A model generated the notes under the pieces. The model saw only the letters and a list, made by a program, of their open reading frames with translations. It had not been told where the DNA came from and made no database searches. Shown in pieces: positions 1 to 6,874 of a DNA stretch of 8,371 nt. How positions within the stretch are numbered: the first letter of the stretch is position 1; every line of letters starts with the position of its first letter. Both the position numbers and the translations under genes were made by a program. This DNA is from Spirochaetota bacterium (GTDB lineage Bacteria; Spirochaetota; UBA4802; UB4802), in assembly GCA_018399855.1 (NCBI GenBank), contig JAGYNX010000078.1:1-8371 (forward strand). Direction: 5' to 3'.

Positions 1-696
1 AAGGCTGATCTCGAGAAGGGACTGGGGGTGTCGGTGACTGTCGAATCACTTGCCGAATCTGTCGACACATATAATGACATTCGAAAAAACCTGTTCAGGA
101 TGTACCAGCTTAAAAGTGAACATCCGGGTTTGATTTCAGGTGGTGAGATGTATGCGGTGGTAAAGGGAAGTATGATCATGGAGCGAAACCAGGTAAAGGA
201 AAAGCTTGCTCTCCTGGTATCTGAACTTGAAAAAAGCGCCAGCCAGTCTGTTGATACTGGCCGTAAAAGAATTATCCTTACTGGTGGAATATGTAACCAT
301 CCGGATATATATAAAATAATAGAAGAATCCGGTGGGGACGTGGTGTGGGATGACCTTTGTACCGGTACAAGGTACTTTGAAGGGGTTTTGAATAGAAATG
401 ATGACACCCTTAAGTCCATTGCTGATCGTTACTGTGATCGTCTTGTGTGTCCCGCAAAACATTCTTCAGAAACGTCACGAGGTGAGAATATTGCACGGAT
501 AGCGAAAGAACATGATGCTGACGGGGCATTGTTTCTCTTTCTCAAGTTCTGTGATCCACATTCATTCGATTATCCATATCTCAAGGACTATCTTGATTCG
601 GTTAATGTGCCCAGCATTTTGCTGGAAGTTGAAGAGCAATTGCCATCTGAGGGCCAGCTGAAAACACGATTTGAAGCATTCATTGAAATGCTCTAA
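1..696 (+). CDS. 2-hydroxyacyl-CoA dehydratase / benzoyl-CoA reductase-type subunit (HgdB/BcrC-like), 5' partial
   Basis: The reading frame is open from the first base of the window, so the gene is cut by the left edge: 231 C-terminal residues are visible, against a usual 370-440 for the HGD-D family. A GTG at 28 is possible as a start only in principle, because the residues before it continue the family's normal sequence. Seen in the sequence: the motif DDLCTGTRYFE (DNA about 346-378) and LKFCDPHSFDYPYL (about 541-582), whose cysteines are the expected ligands of the [4Fe-4S] cluster in this family, plus GGICNHPD earlier. Family knowledge: such subunits pair with a second HGD-D subunit to dehydrate 2-hydroxyacyl-CoA or reduce aromatic CoA esters using a low-potential electron delivered by an ATP-dependent activase. 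The partner gene follows after 24 bases in the same frame. The substrate cannot be read from the sequence, and the assignment as HgdB/BcrC type rather than the other subunit is tentative. Confidence 0.9.
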   Translation, partial: KADLEKGLGVSVTVESLAESVDTYNDIRKNLFRMYQLKSEHPGLISGGEMYAVVKGSMIMERNQVKEKLALLVSELEKSASQSVDTGRKRIILTGGICNHPDIYKIIEESGGDVVWDDLCTGTRYFEGVLNRNDDTLKSIADRYCDRLVCPAKHSSETSRGENIARIAKEHDADGALFLFLKFCDPHSFDYPYLKDYLDSVNVPSILLEVEEQLPSEGQLKTRFEAFIEML

Positions 697-720
697 AAAC
701 AGGAAACCAGGAGATACGTT

Positions 721-1977
721 ATGTCAGAAAACATACATCAGAAGGAAACTGATAAGGAAGTCAGAAAAATTAAATCCGTAAAACGGATGAAAGAAATAAT
801 GACCAATTATTATATCGAGGCTAAAACTGCTGATCAGCATAAGAAAAAAATCGGTTGGATCACCAGTGGCGGTCCCGTTGAGCCGTTGATTGCCATGGAT
901 GTTATACCGGTGTATCCCGAGAACTACGGTGCGATGATTGGGGCTTCAAAGATGGGGGTTGATTTATGCGAAACAGCCGAAGGAATGGGGTATTGCCGTG
1001 ATCTCTGTTCGTACGCACGTTCTGATATCGCCTCTTCTACAGTTAACGGTGGTCCAATAGGTGGTTTGCCTGAACCGGATTTTCTTGTATGCTGTAATAA
1101 TATTTGCGGTACGGTGTTGAAGTGGTATGAAGTTCAGGCAAGGTATTACAAGGTTCCCCTGTTCATTTTCGATACCCCGTTCAGTCATTCGGAAATGACG
1201 GATGAAGCAAGGCGATACGTGGAAAAGCAGATATATGAATATATTGATTTTCTAGAGAAGGCATGCGGCAAAAAATGGGATGATGACAGAATGGTTGAAG
1301 TGGGCAAGCTTTCTATTGAAGGACAGCGTTTGTGGCAGGCGGTTCTGGATACCTGCATGAACAAGCCTGCTCCCATGAGTGCCTTTGATGCCTTTTTTCA
1401 TCTTGCCCTTATCGTTACCCTGAGGGGGACACAGACCGCGGTTGATTATTACAGGGAGCTGCTTGATGAGATGAACGAACGTGTGCGCCAGGGTATAAGT
1501 GCCGTTCCCAATGAACAGTACAGGTTGCTCTGGGACAATCTTCCCATATGGTATAAAACCAAGTGGCTTTCAGAGAAATTTGCCTCGCATAATGCGTGTC
1601 TTGTGGCAGATACATATACATCCGCCTGGTGTGGGCAGCTGGATTATCTTGATGAAAATGATTTTCTCAAGAGCATGGTTGAAGGGTATACATCGATATA
1701 TCTTAATATCTCTGTTGACCAGATGTCGAAAACCGTGTTGAAGATGGTGGACAAATACGATGTTGACGGGCTTGTGATGCATTCAAACAGGAGCTGCAAA
1801 CCATATTCGCTGGGACAGTATGATATTCAGCGAATCGTGCAGAAAGAACGAAACTTACCATCACTCATGATCGAAGCCGACATGGTTGATGAACGGAACT
1901 TCAGCGAGAGTCAGACTGAAACGCGAATTGACGCTTTCATGGAGCTGGTAAAAGAGAACAAGGCTGCCATGAAATAA
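721..1977 (+). CDS. 2-hydroxyacyl-CoA dehydratase / benzoyl-CoA reductase-type subunit (HgdA/BcrB-like), complete
   Basis: This is a complete 418-residue member of the HGD-D family, at the family's usual length. It is the second subunit of a cytoplasmic [4Fe-4S] enzyme that dehydrates 2-hydroxyacyl-CoA, or in the related branch reduces aromatic acyl-CoA. Visible landmarks: GWITSGGPVEPLIAMDVIPVYPEN (residues 45-68) in the N-terminal domain, YCRDLCSYARSD (91-102), VCCNNICGTVLKWYE (123-137) and HSNRSCKPYSLGQYD (354-368). C96, C125/C129 and C359 are the candidate cluster ligands. The start is well fixed: AGGAGA at 709-714 lies 6 bases before ATG, and the upstream gene's stop at 694-696 is in the same frame with no other start between. 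Order and spacing resemble bcrC-bcrB, but no ATPase or activase gene follows; an acyl-CoA ligase does. The family call is secure; the substrate (for example hydroxyacyl, aryl-lactyl or aromatic CoA) is unknown. Confidence 0.92.
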   Translation: MSENIHQKETDKEVRKIKSVKRMKEIMTNYYIEAKTADQHKKKIGWITSGGPVEPLIAMDVIPVYPENYGAMIGASKMGVDLCETAEGMGYCRDLCSYARSDIASSTVNGGPIGGLPEPDFLVCCNNICGTVLKWYEVQARYYKVPLFIFDTPFSHSEMTDEARRYVEKQIYEYIDFLEKACGKKWDDDRMVEVGKLSIEGQRLWQAVLDTCMNKPAPMSAFDAFFHLALIVTLRGTQTAVDYYRELLDEMNERVRQGISAVPNEQYRLLWDNLPIWYKTKWLSEKFASHNACLVADTYTSAWCGQLDYLDENDFLKSMVEGYTSIYLNISVDQMSKTVLKMVDKYDVDGLVMHSNRSCKPYSLGQYDIQRIVQKERNLPSLMIEADMVDERNFSESQTETRIDAFMELVKENKAAMK

Positions 1978-2013
1978 CGCTCTTATACTTTATTTATAAC
2001 GAGGTAACGGCCA

Positions 2014-3720
2014 ATGTATGAAAAAAAACCATGGTTGAACTATTACGGTAACGCACCACACAGCATACAGTACCCGCAAATTACCATGTACGAGGCGCTG
2101 ATGGACTCGGTAAAGAAAAAACCCGACGCCATCGCGTGGGATTTTATGGACTATACCGCCACTTACACAGAATTTGCCGAAGCAATCGACACCTGTGCTA
2201 ATGCCCTTGCGGATATCGGACTCAGGGAGGGCGACAGGATCACCATCTCCATGCCCACCTGTCCACAGGGGGTTATTTGTTTTTACGCGGTGAACAAGCT
2301 TGGCGCGGTAGCAAGCATGATACATCCACTTTCCCCGGCAAATGAAATTGAATTTTATCTGAATATCAGCGAAAGCAGGTTCGCCCTGACCCTTGACGCC
2401 TTTTATCAGCCTTTTAAAGAGGTTATGGATAAGACTCCACTTGAAACACTTATCTTGACTAAAATATCTGATTATCTTTCACCCCTGAAATCACTGGGCT
2501 TTTACATCACAAAGGGAAGAAAGATCCCCGCGGTTCCAAAAGACCCAAACGTGGTGTGGTGGAAGGACATGATGAAGGCACCCCATCCGCAGGCCCCCGT
2601 GTCGTCCATGAAATCCGAAGACATGGCGGTTATTCTCTACAGTGGCGGAACAACCGGCACCCCCAAAGGTATCATGTTGTCAAACATGAACTTTATAAGT
2701 GAAGGTCAGCAGGTAGCTTCCTGGGGAAAAATGTCTGATGATGATTCAATCCTGGCTATTTTACCCATATTTCACGGTTTTGGCCTGGGTGTGTGTATAA
2801 ATGCCTTTTTTATGGGGGGAGGGAAAAGCATTATGGTTCCCCAGTTTACTCCCGAGATAGTGGCAAAGCTTATCAAGAAAAAACAGCCCAATTTTCTTAT
2901 CGGGGTTCCCACTCTTTTTGAGGCGCTTTCAAAAAACAAGGTATTTCAGAAAACCAATCTTTCATGTCTCAAGGCTGCCTTCTCCGGTGCAGACACGTTG
3001 CCCAGGGCCACCAAGGAAGAATTTGAAAAAGTAGTTCACAAGAACGGTGGCGACATACAGTTACGTGAAGGATACGGGCTTACCGAGTCGGTAACCGCGG
3101 TGATGGCCATGCCCATGACCGAATATCGCGAGGGAAGTATTGGGGTTCCCTTCCCGGATATGCTGGCAAAGGTGGTAAAGCAGGGTACCATGGAAGAGGT
3201 TCCTGTTGGTGAGGAAGGTGAGATCTGTATTGCCGGCCCTGCGGTTATGCTGGGTTACCTGAACCAGGAAGAAGAAACCCTGAAAACACTAAAAAAGCAT
3301 CCGGATGGTGAAACATGGCTCCATACAGGAGACATAGGTTCCATGGACGAGGACGGTTTCTTTTACTTCAAGCTGAGGTTAAAGCGGATGATTAAATCAT
3401 CCGGTTTTAACGTATACCCGGCACAGGTAGAGAACGTGTTGCGAACACACCCTGCTGTTGACCAGGCATGTGTGATCGGTGTTCCGGATACAACACAGGT
3501 GGAACGGGTAAAAGCTTTTGTGGTGTTAAAGGACAGTGCAAAAGCCAGTGAAGACCTTGCCAACCAGCTGATACTTCACTGTCAGAAAGACCTCATAAAA
3601 TGGAGTTGTCCTCGTGAGATCGAGTTCAGAGACAGCTTACCAACAACGAAGGTCGGAAAGGTTGCCTTTACTGAACTTGAAGAGGAAGAAAAGTCTAAAA
3701 TTGCAGCAGACTGCGATTGA
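2014..3720 (+). CDS. AMP-forming acyl-CoA synthetase (FadD-like acyl-CoA ligase)
   Basis: This 568-residue enzyme belongs to the ANL superfamily and should convert a carboxylate, ATP and CoA to acyl-CoA, AMP and pyrophosphate in the cytoplasm. Motifs in order: the P-loop YSGGTTGTPKG at residues 209-219, GYGLTES at 353-359, LHTGD at 436-440, the hinge region RLKRMIKSSGFNVYP at 455-469, and LPTTKVGKV at 542-550 with the catalytic lysine K549. All key residues are present. The usual Gly-Arg before the hinge reads Leu-Arg, and the hinge position appears to be Lys rather than Asp; both look compatible with a medium/long-chain FadD-like branch. The start is fixed: an in-frame TAA at 2005-2007 lies just upstream, and GAGGT at 2001-2005 sits 8 bases before ATG. 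It follows the dehydratase pair by 36 bases, suggesting that it activates the acid whose CoA ester enters that pathway. The substrate is not deducible here. Its lysine K549 is the residue that acyltransferases modify in related enzymes, relevant to the deacetylase-like gene downstream. Confidence 0.95.
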   Translation: MYEKKPWLNYYGNAPHSIQYPQITMYEALMDSVKKKPDAIAWDFMDYTATYTEFAEAIDTCANALADIGLREGDRITISMPTCPQGVICFYAVNKLGAVASMIHPLSPANEIEFYLNISESRFALTLDAFYQPFKEVMDKTPLETLILTKISDYLSPLKSLGFYITKGRKIPAVPKDPNVVWWKDMMKAPHPQAPVSSMKSEDMAVILYSGGTTGTPKGIMLSNMNFISEGQQVASWGKMSDDDSILAILPIFHGFGLGVCINAFFMGGGKSIMVPQFTPEIVAKLIKKKQPNFLIGVPTLFEALSKNKVFQKTNLSCLKAAFSGADTLPRATKEEFEKVVHKNGGDIQLREGYGLTESVTAVMAMPMTEYREGSIGVPFPDMLAKVVKQGTMEEVPVGEEGEICIAGPAVMLGYLNQEEETLKTLKKHPDGETWLHTGDIGSMDEDGFFYFKLRLKRMIKSSGFNVYPAQVENVLRTHPAVDQACVIGVPDTTQVERVKAFVVLKDSAKASEDLANQLILHCQKDLIKWSCPREIEFRDSLPTTKVGKVAFTELEEEEKSKIAADCD

Positions 3721-3726
3721 CCTGTT

Positions 3727-3757
3727 GATTATTTGTTTCTTGACACTGGAAATAATC
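3727..3757. repeat. inverted repeat over the -35 box, operator candidate
   Basis: GATTATTT (3727-3734) and AAATAATC (3750-3757) are perfect 8-base inverted arms separated by 15 bases. The symmetry centre at 3742 falls inside the TTGACA box. The arms are spaced about two helical turns centre to centre (23 bases), which suits a dimeric regulator that would compete with RNA polymerase. The arms are AT-rich, so chance cannot be excluded. No regulator gene is visible in the window. Confidence 0.35.
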
Positions 3758-3766
3758 CGGTATAAT
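3740..3766 (+). promoter_or_regulatory. sigma-70-type promoter candidate
   Basis: The hexamers TTGACA (3740-3745) and TATAAT (3761-3766) are both exact consensus. The spacer is 15 bases, shorter than the optimal 17, which could lower basal strength or call for an activator. The expected transcription start near 3773 would leave a leader of about 25 bases before the ATG at 3798. The site lies in the largest gap between plus-strand genes, so it may drive the HyuA-like and deacetylase-like genes separately from the dehydratase-ligase operon. I see no terminator for the upstream operon in this gap, so read-through is also likely. Confidence 0.62.
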
Positions 3767-3797
3767 GTATAAGAAATATTTTGTACTGGATTAGTAA

Positions 3798-5474
3798 ATG
3801 CTACTGGGTGTAGATGTCGGCGGAACACATACTGACGCGGTTGTAATTGGTGATGGCGGGGTATTGGCATTTGCCAAGGTCGTTACCCGCCATGATCACC
3901 TGCTTTCCTCTGTGCATGAAGCAATTGAGAAGGTAATAGAGAACATTTCTCCTGAAGAAATTAGTCGGGTTAATCTTAGTACCACGTTAACCACCAACGC
4001 GATAATCGAAAATAAGATAGAAGACGTTTGCGTTATTGTTTCGGCCGGTCCCGGTATTGATCCCGGCTACTATACAATGGGAAAGCATTTTTATAATGTT
4101 GATGGCGAAATCGATCACCGTGGTTCTGAAATTGTGCTCATTGATGTCAAAGAAGTTGAAAGGGTAGTAAAAAAAAGCCATAAAGATGGGGTTCGGGTCT
4201 TCGCAGCTGTTACCAAGTTTTGTACACGAAATCCTCTCCATGAAAATATTATTAAGGACAGGATAGCTGACCAGGCAGATTTCGTTACCATGGGACATCT
4301 CCTGTCAGGACAACTGAACTTTCCCCGAAGAATCGCGACTGCATATTTCAACTCTGCCGTGTGGAGACTCTATAATGATTTTGCTGATGCCATTAAGTCC
4401 AGTATAGAGTCACATGGCATAACAGGTGACATCCATGTGTTGAAAGCTGATGGTGGTACTATCCCGATGGAATATTCACGGAAAACTCCAGTTGAGTCAA
4501 TTCTTTCCGGTCCTGCTGCAAGCGTGATGGGTATCGTGGGATTGTGCAATATTTCGGGTGATTCTATAATACTTGATATTGGCGGAACCTCTACGGATAT
4601 TGCCGTTTTTGCCGATGGCGCGCCACTGGTTGAACGGGAAGGTATTGAACTGAACGCCAATCCCACCCTGGTACGGGCGTTGAAAACCAGTTCAATCGGT
4701 ATTGGTGGTGATTCAGCCATTCACCTGCAGGATAACAGGATAAGTGTCGGACCCTCACGTCTTGGCCCTGCCATGGCGGATGGTGGAAGTATTCCCACTC
4801 TTATTGATGCCTTGAATTATACTGGTCATTCCAGTTATGGGGACATTGATAAGTCCAGGGCAGGGATCGAATCAATGCAGGCAAAATCAAGCATGGATGC
4901 GAAGACAATAGCCCGGTCGGCAATCGATTATTCTGTAACCATGATATACAACGAGGTACAACGGATCGTTGAAAGCATTAATCAGCGCCCTGTATATACT
5001 ATACATGAGTTATTAAGCGGAAAGAAAGTTGAACCCGGTCATCTGTATATTATGGGCGGTCCGGCCAATGCCATGGAATCGCTGTTGTCTGAAAAGTTCA
5101 ATATGCAGACGGAGGTGCCCGAACACTTCAGGGTGGCCAATGCCATAGGGGCAGCCCTGGCAAGAACTACTGTTGAAATTGAACTATTTGCGGATACAGA
5201 ACACTGCAAACTGGTGATCCCGAATATAAACGTGATGAAGAAAATTTCAATAGATTATACCCTTGACAGGGCAAAACAAGATGCCATCGAGATGCTACGT
5301 GATCACCTTCACACTATTGGAATAAATGAAGACGAAAATGATGTAGAGATACTTGATTCATCATCATTTAACATGGTGAGAGGCTTCGAGACAACCGGTC
5401 AAAATATAAGGGTTCGCTGCCAGGTGAAGCCGGGTGTAATGCACAGGTACAGGGATATATTAAAACAATGTTAA
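3798..5474 (+). CDS. hydantoinase A / oxoprolinase-family ATPase, short form, without HyuB partner
   Basis: This 558-residue protein has the actin-like ATPase layout of the HyuA/oxoprolinase/acetone-carboxylase-beta family. Seen: phosphate-1 loop GVDVGGTHTDAVV (residues 4-16), TTLTTNAI (62-69), ESILSGPAASVMG (233-245), phosphate-2 loop LDIGGTSTDIAVFADG (259-274), SSIGIGGDS (298-306) and an adenosine-side motif IMGGPANAM (418-426). Family members use ATP to activate a carbonyl or amide (hydantoins, 5-oxoproline, ketones), normally together with a HyuB-type subunit. Here no HyuB follows, and the C-terminal part after about residue 460 is only about 100 residues, shorter than in the usual 680-720-residue proteins. 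The start is fixed by an in-frame TAA at 3795-3797 immediately before ATG. The ribosome binding site is weak (CTGGA at 3786-3790). It overlaps the next gene by 7 bases, so the two are translationally coupled. It lacks the cysteine cluster motif of HgdC activases. Substrate and role unknown. Confidence 0.88.
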   Translation: MLLGVDVGGTHTDAVVIGDGGVLAFAKVVTRHDHLLSSVHEAIEKVIENISPEEISRVNLSTTLTTNAIIENKIEDVCVIVSAGPGIDPGYYTMGKHFYNVDGEIDHRGSEIVLIDVKEVERVVKKSHKDGVRVFAAVTKFCTRNPLHENIIKDRIADQADFVTMGHLLSGQLNFPRRIATAYFNSAVWRLYNDFADAIKSSIESHGITGDIHVLKADGGTIPMEYSRKTPVESILSGPAASVMGIVGLCNISGDSIILDIGGTSTDIAVFADGAPLVEREGIELNANPTLVRALKTSSIGIGGDSAIHLQDNRISVGPSRLGPAMADGGSIPTLIDALNYTGHSSYGDIDKSRAGIESMQAKSSMDAKTIARSAIDYSVTMIYNEVQRIVESINQRPVYTIHELLSGKKVEPGHLYIMGGPANAMESLLSEKFNMQTEVPEHFRVANAIGAALARTTVEIELFADTEHCKLVIPNINVMKKISIDYTLDRAKQDAIEMLRDHLHTIGINEDENDVEILDSSSFNMVRGFETTGQNIRVRCQVKPGVMHRYRDILKQC

Positions 5475-6781
5475 AAGCAAAGAATAAACTGGGAATCGTA
5501 TTTTTCCCTGCCTTCGACTGGGCAATCAGCCCAACACATCCCGAGAGGGAAGAGCGCCTGTTGTATACTCAGGACCAGTTAAACGAAGAGGGAATATTTG
5601 ATATCGACGGTATTGTTGAATACAAGCCTGATGTGGCTACAGTAGAAGATATCGATCGAACGCATTTCTGTTTTCCTGATGTTGATCACGTGACCACAGA
5701 GTCACACCTGATATCGGCTGGTGGCGCAATCAAGTCTGCCAAACTGGTTCTTGACGGGGAGATGGACAGGTCTTTCGCGCTGGTGCGACCACCGGGTCAT
5801 CATGCCATGAAGGTTGTGCACGGGGCACGGGGCTTTTGCAATATTAACATTGAAGCGGTAATGATAGAGTATATCCGTGAACACTATAATGTAAAAAAAA
5901 TAGCTGTTGTTGATACTGATTGCCATCATGGAGACGGCACCCAGGATATATACTGGCATGATCCTGATGTGCTGTATATCTCCATGCACCAGGATGGCCG
6001 TACACTGTATCCAGGATCAGGTTTTATGCAGGAGACAGGGGGCCCGAATGCGTTGGGTAAAACTATAAATATACCATTACCCCCTACAACCGGTGATGAG
6101 GGGTTTAATTACGTGATCGATAATGTGGTTATGCCCATCCTGAAAGATTTTAACGCTGATATTGTCATTAATTCAGCTGGTCAGGATAATCACTATTCCG
6201 ATCCAATTACCAATATGAATTTTTCGGCCCAGGGATATGCCCGGCTGAATGATCACCTGAACCCTGATATCGCAGTGCTGGAAGGGGGGTATTCCATAAA
6301 GGGAGCACTTCCCTACATTAACCTGGGGATAGTGCTGGCAATGGCCGGTGTTGATTATTCGTATGTAAGAGAACCTGATTACAAGTATAAAGACCTGAAA
6401 CAGGACCCAAGAATAACAAAATATTTGAAAAAGATGTCTGAACAGGTGCTCCGGATATATTTTAAAGATTCAAAAGATGATACCGGTAAGCTTATGCCTG
6501 GAAATTATGATGTCCGGAAAAAAGAGATTTATTATGATACCGACGGTATACGTGAAAGCCAGATAGAATCAATAATGGTGTGTGAGGATTGCCGCGGTGT
6601 GCTGAAAATTGAAACCATGTCGTCGGTCAATCCCCTGTGTCTCGGCGTGGAAATACCTATCAACGCCTGTGAGCGATGCATTTCTGAAGGATATCGAATT
6701 CTTAATGATGGCATAGAAAAAGAACGCTTCACCCATGTGCAGCTCATTGACCGGGTGAAAAAGAAATACCAGAGATATTAA
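5468..6781 (+). CDS. histone deacetylase-family zinc amidohydrolase with C-terminal CxxC...CxxC region
   Basis: This 437-residue protein has an arginase/deacetylase-fold domain over roughly residues 8-300. Active-site elements are all visible: HPEREERL (24-31), the tandem histidines of RPPGHHA (H111, H112), the zinc ligands D151 and H153 in DTDCHHGDG and D240 in SAGQD, and the transition-state tyrosine Y275 in EGGYS. It should therefore be a working Zn-dependent hydrolase of acylated amines; bacterial relatives act on acetyl-lysine in proteins (AcuC), acetylpolyamines or other amides. After the domain comes a linker and an extra region with CEDC (372-375) and CERC (401-404), likely a small zinc ribbon. 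That is not part of the usual family. The start overlaps the HyuA-like stop (shared bases 5468-5474); the nearest purine-rich site, AGGGA at 5451-5455, is 12 bases away, so coupling probably matters. A second acyl-CoA ligase operon lies just upstream, hinting at either substrate supply or deacylation of the ligase. Substrate unknown. Confidence 0.92.
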   Translation: MLKAKNKLGIVFFPAFDWAISPTHPEREERLLYTQDQLNEEGIFDIDGIVEYKPDVATVEDIDRTHFCFPDVDHVTTESHLISAGGAIKSAKLVLDGEMDRSFALVRPPGHHAMKVVHGARGFCNINIEAVMIEYIREHYNVKKIAVVDTDCHHGDGTQDIYWHDPDVLYISMHQDGRTLYPGSGFMQETGGPNALGKTINIPLPPTTGDEGFNYVIDNVVMPILKDFNADIVINSAGQDNHYSDPITNMNFSAQGYARLNDHLNPDIAVLEGGYSIKGALPYINLGIVLAMAGVDYSYVREPDYKYKDLKQDPRITKYLKKMSEQVLRIYFKDSKDDTGKLMPGNYDVRKKEIYYDTDGIRESQIESIMVCEDCRGVLKIETMSSVNPLCLGVEIPINACERCISEGYRILNDGIEKERFTHVQLIDRVKKKYQRY

Positions 6782-6808
6782 GCTGGTGACAGGTAGATAA
6801 AATAGAAA

Positions 6809-6834
6809 CGGACGGATTTTTTAGAACCCGTCCG
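6809..6834. terminator. hairpin terminator between convergent genes
   Basis: CGGACGG (6809-6815) and CCGTCCG (6828-6834) form a perfect 7-base GC-rich stem with a 12-base loop. On the minus strand the stem runs straight into TTTCTATTTTAT, so it best serves the glutamine synthetase, whose stop is about 40 bases upstream in that direction. On the plus strand a T-run (6841-6847) follows only after several other bases, 28 bases beyond the deacetylase stop, so it may also work for that gene, less cleanly. The rest of the 93-base gap shows nothing else. Confidence 0.7.
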
Positions 6835-6874
6835 CAAAAGTCTTTTTCGGATTGCAATTGTCTTAAACGCTTAA

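Noticed and set aside
28..30. GTG at 28 as the true start of the first gene.
   Set aside because: The frame continues to the window edge with residues that fit the family, no good Shine-Dalgarno site precedes it, and the resulting protein would lack the whole N-terminal half.
357..370. A 14-base perfect palindrome, TTGTACCGGTACAA, inside the first dehydratase gene.
   Set aside because: It encodes the conserved cluster motif DDLCTGTRY, and one such palindrome is roughly expected by chance in a window of this size.
3798..5474. The actin-fold ATPase as the missing dehydratase activase (HgdC-like).
   Set aside because: The two loops belong to the HyuA/oxoprolinase family, and the protein lacks the cysteine motif that holds the shared [4Fe-4S] cluster in HgdC-type activases; its length is also about twice that of HgdC.
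6841..6874. A small RNA or regulatory element in the gap beside the terminator (ATTGCAAT palindrome at about 6851-6858).
   Set aside because: The palindrome is only 8 bases, there is no promoter-like sequence, and the space is fully accounted for by the ends of two convergent genes and a terminator.
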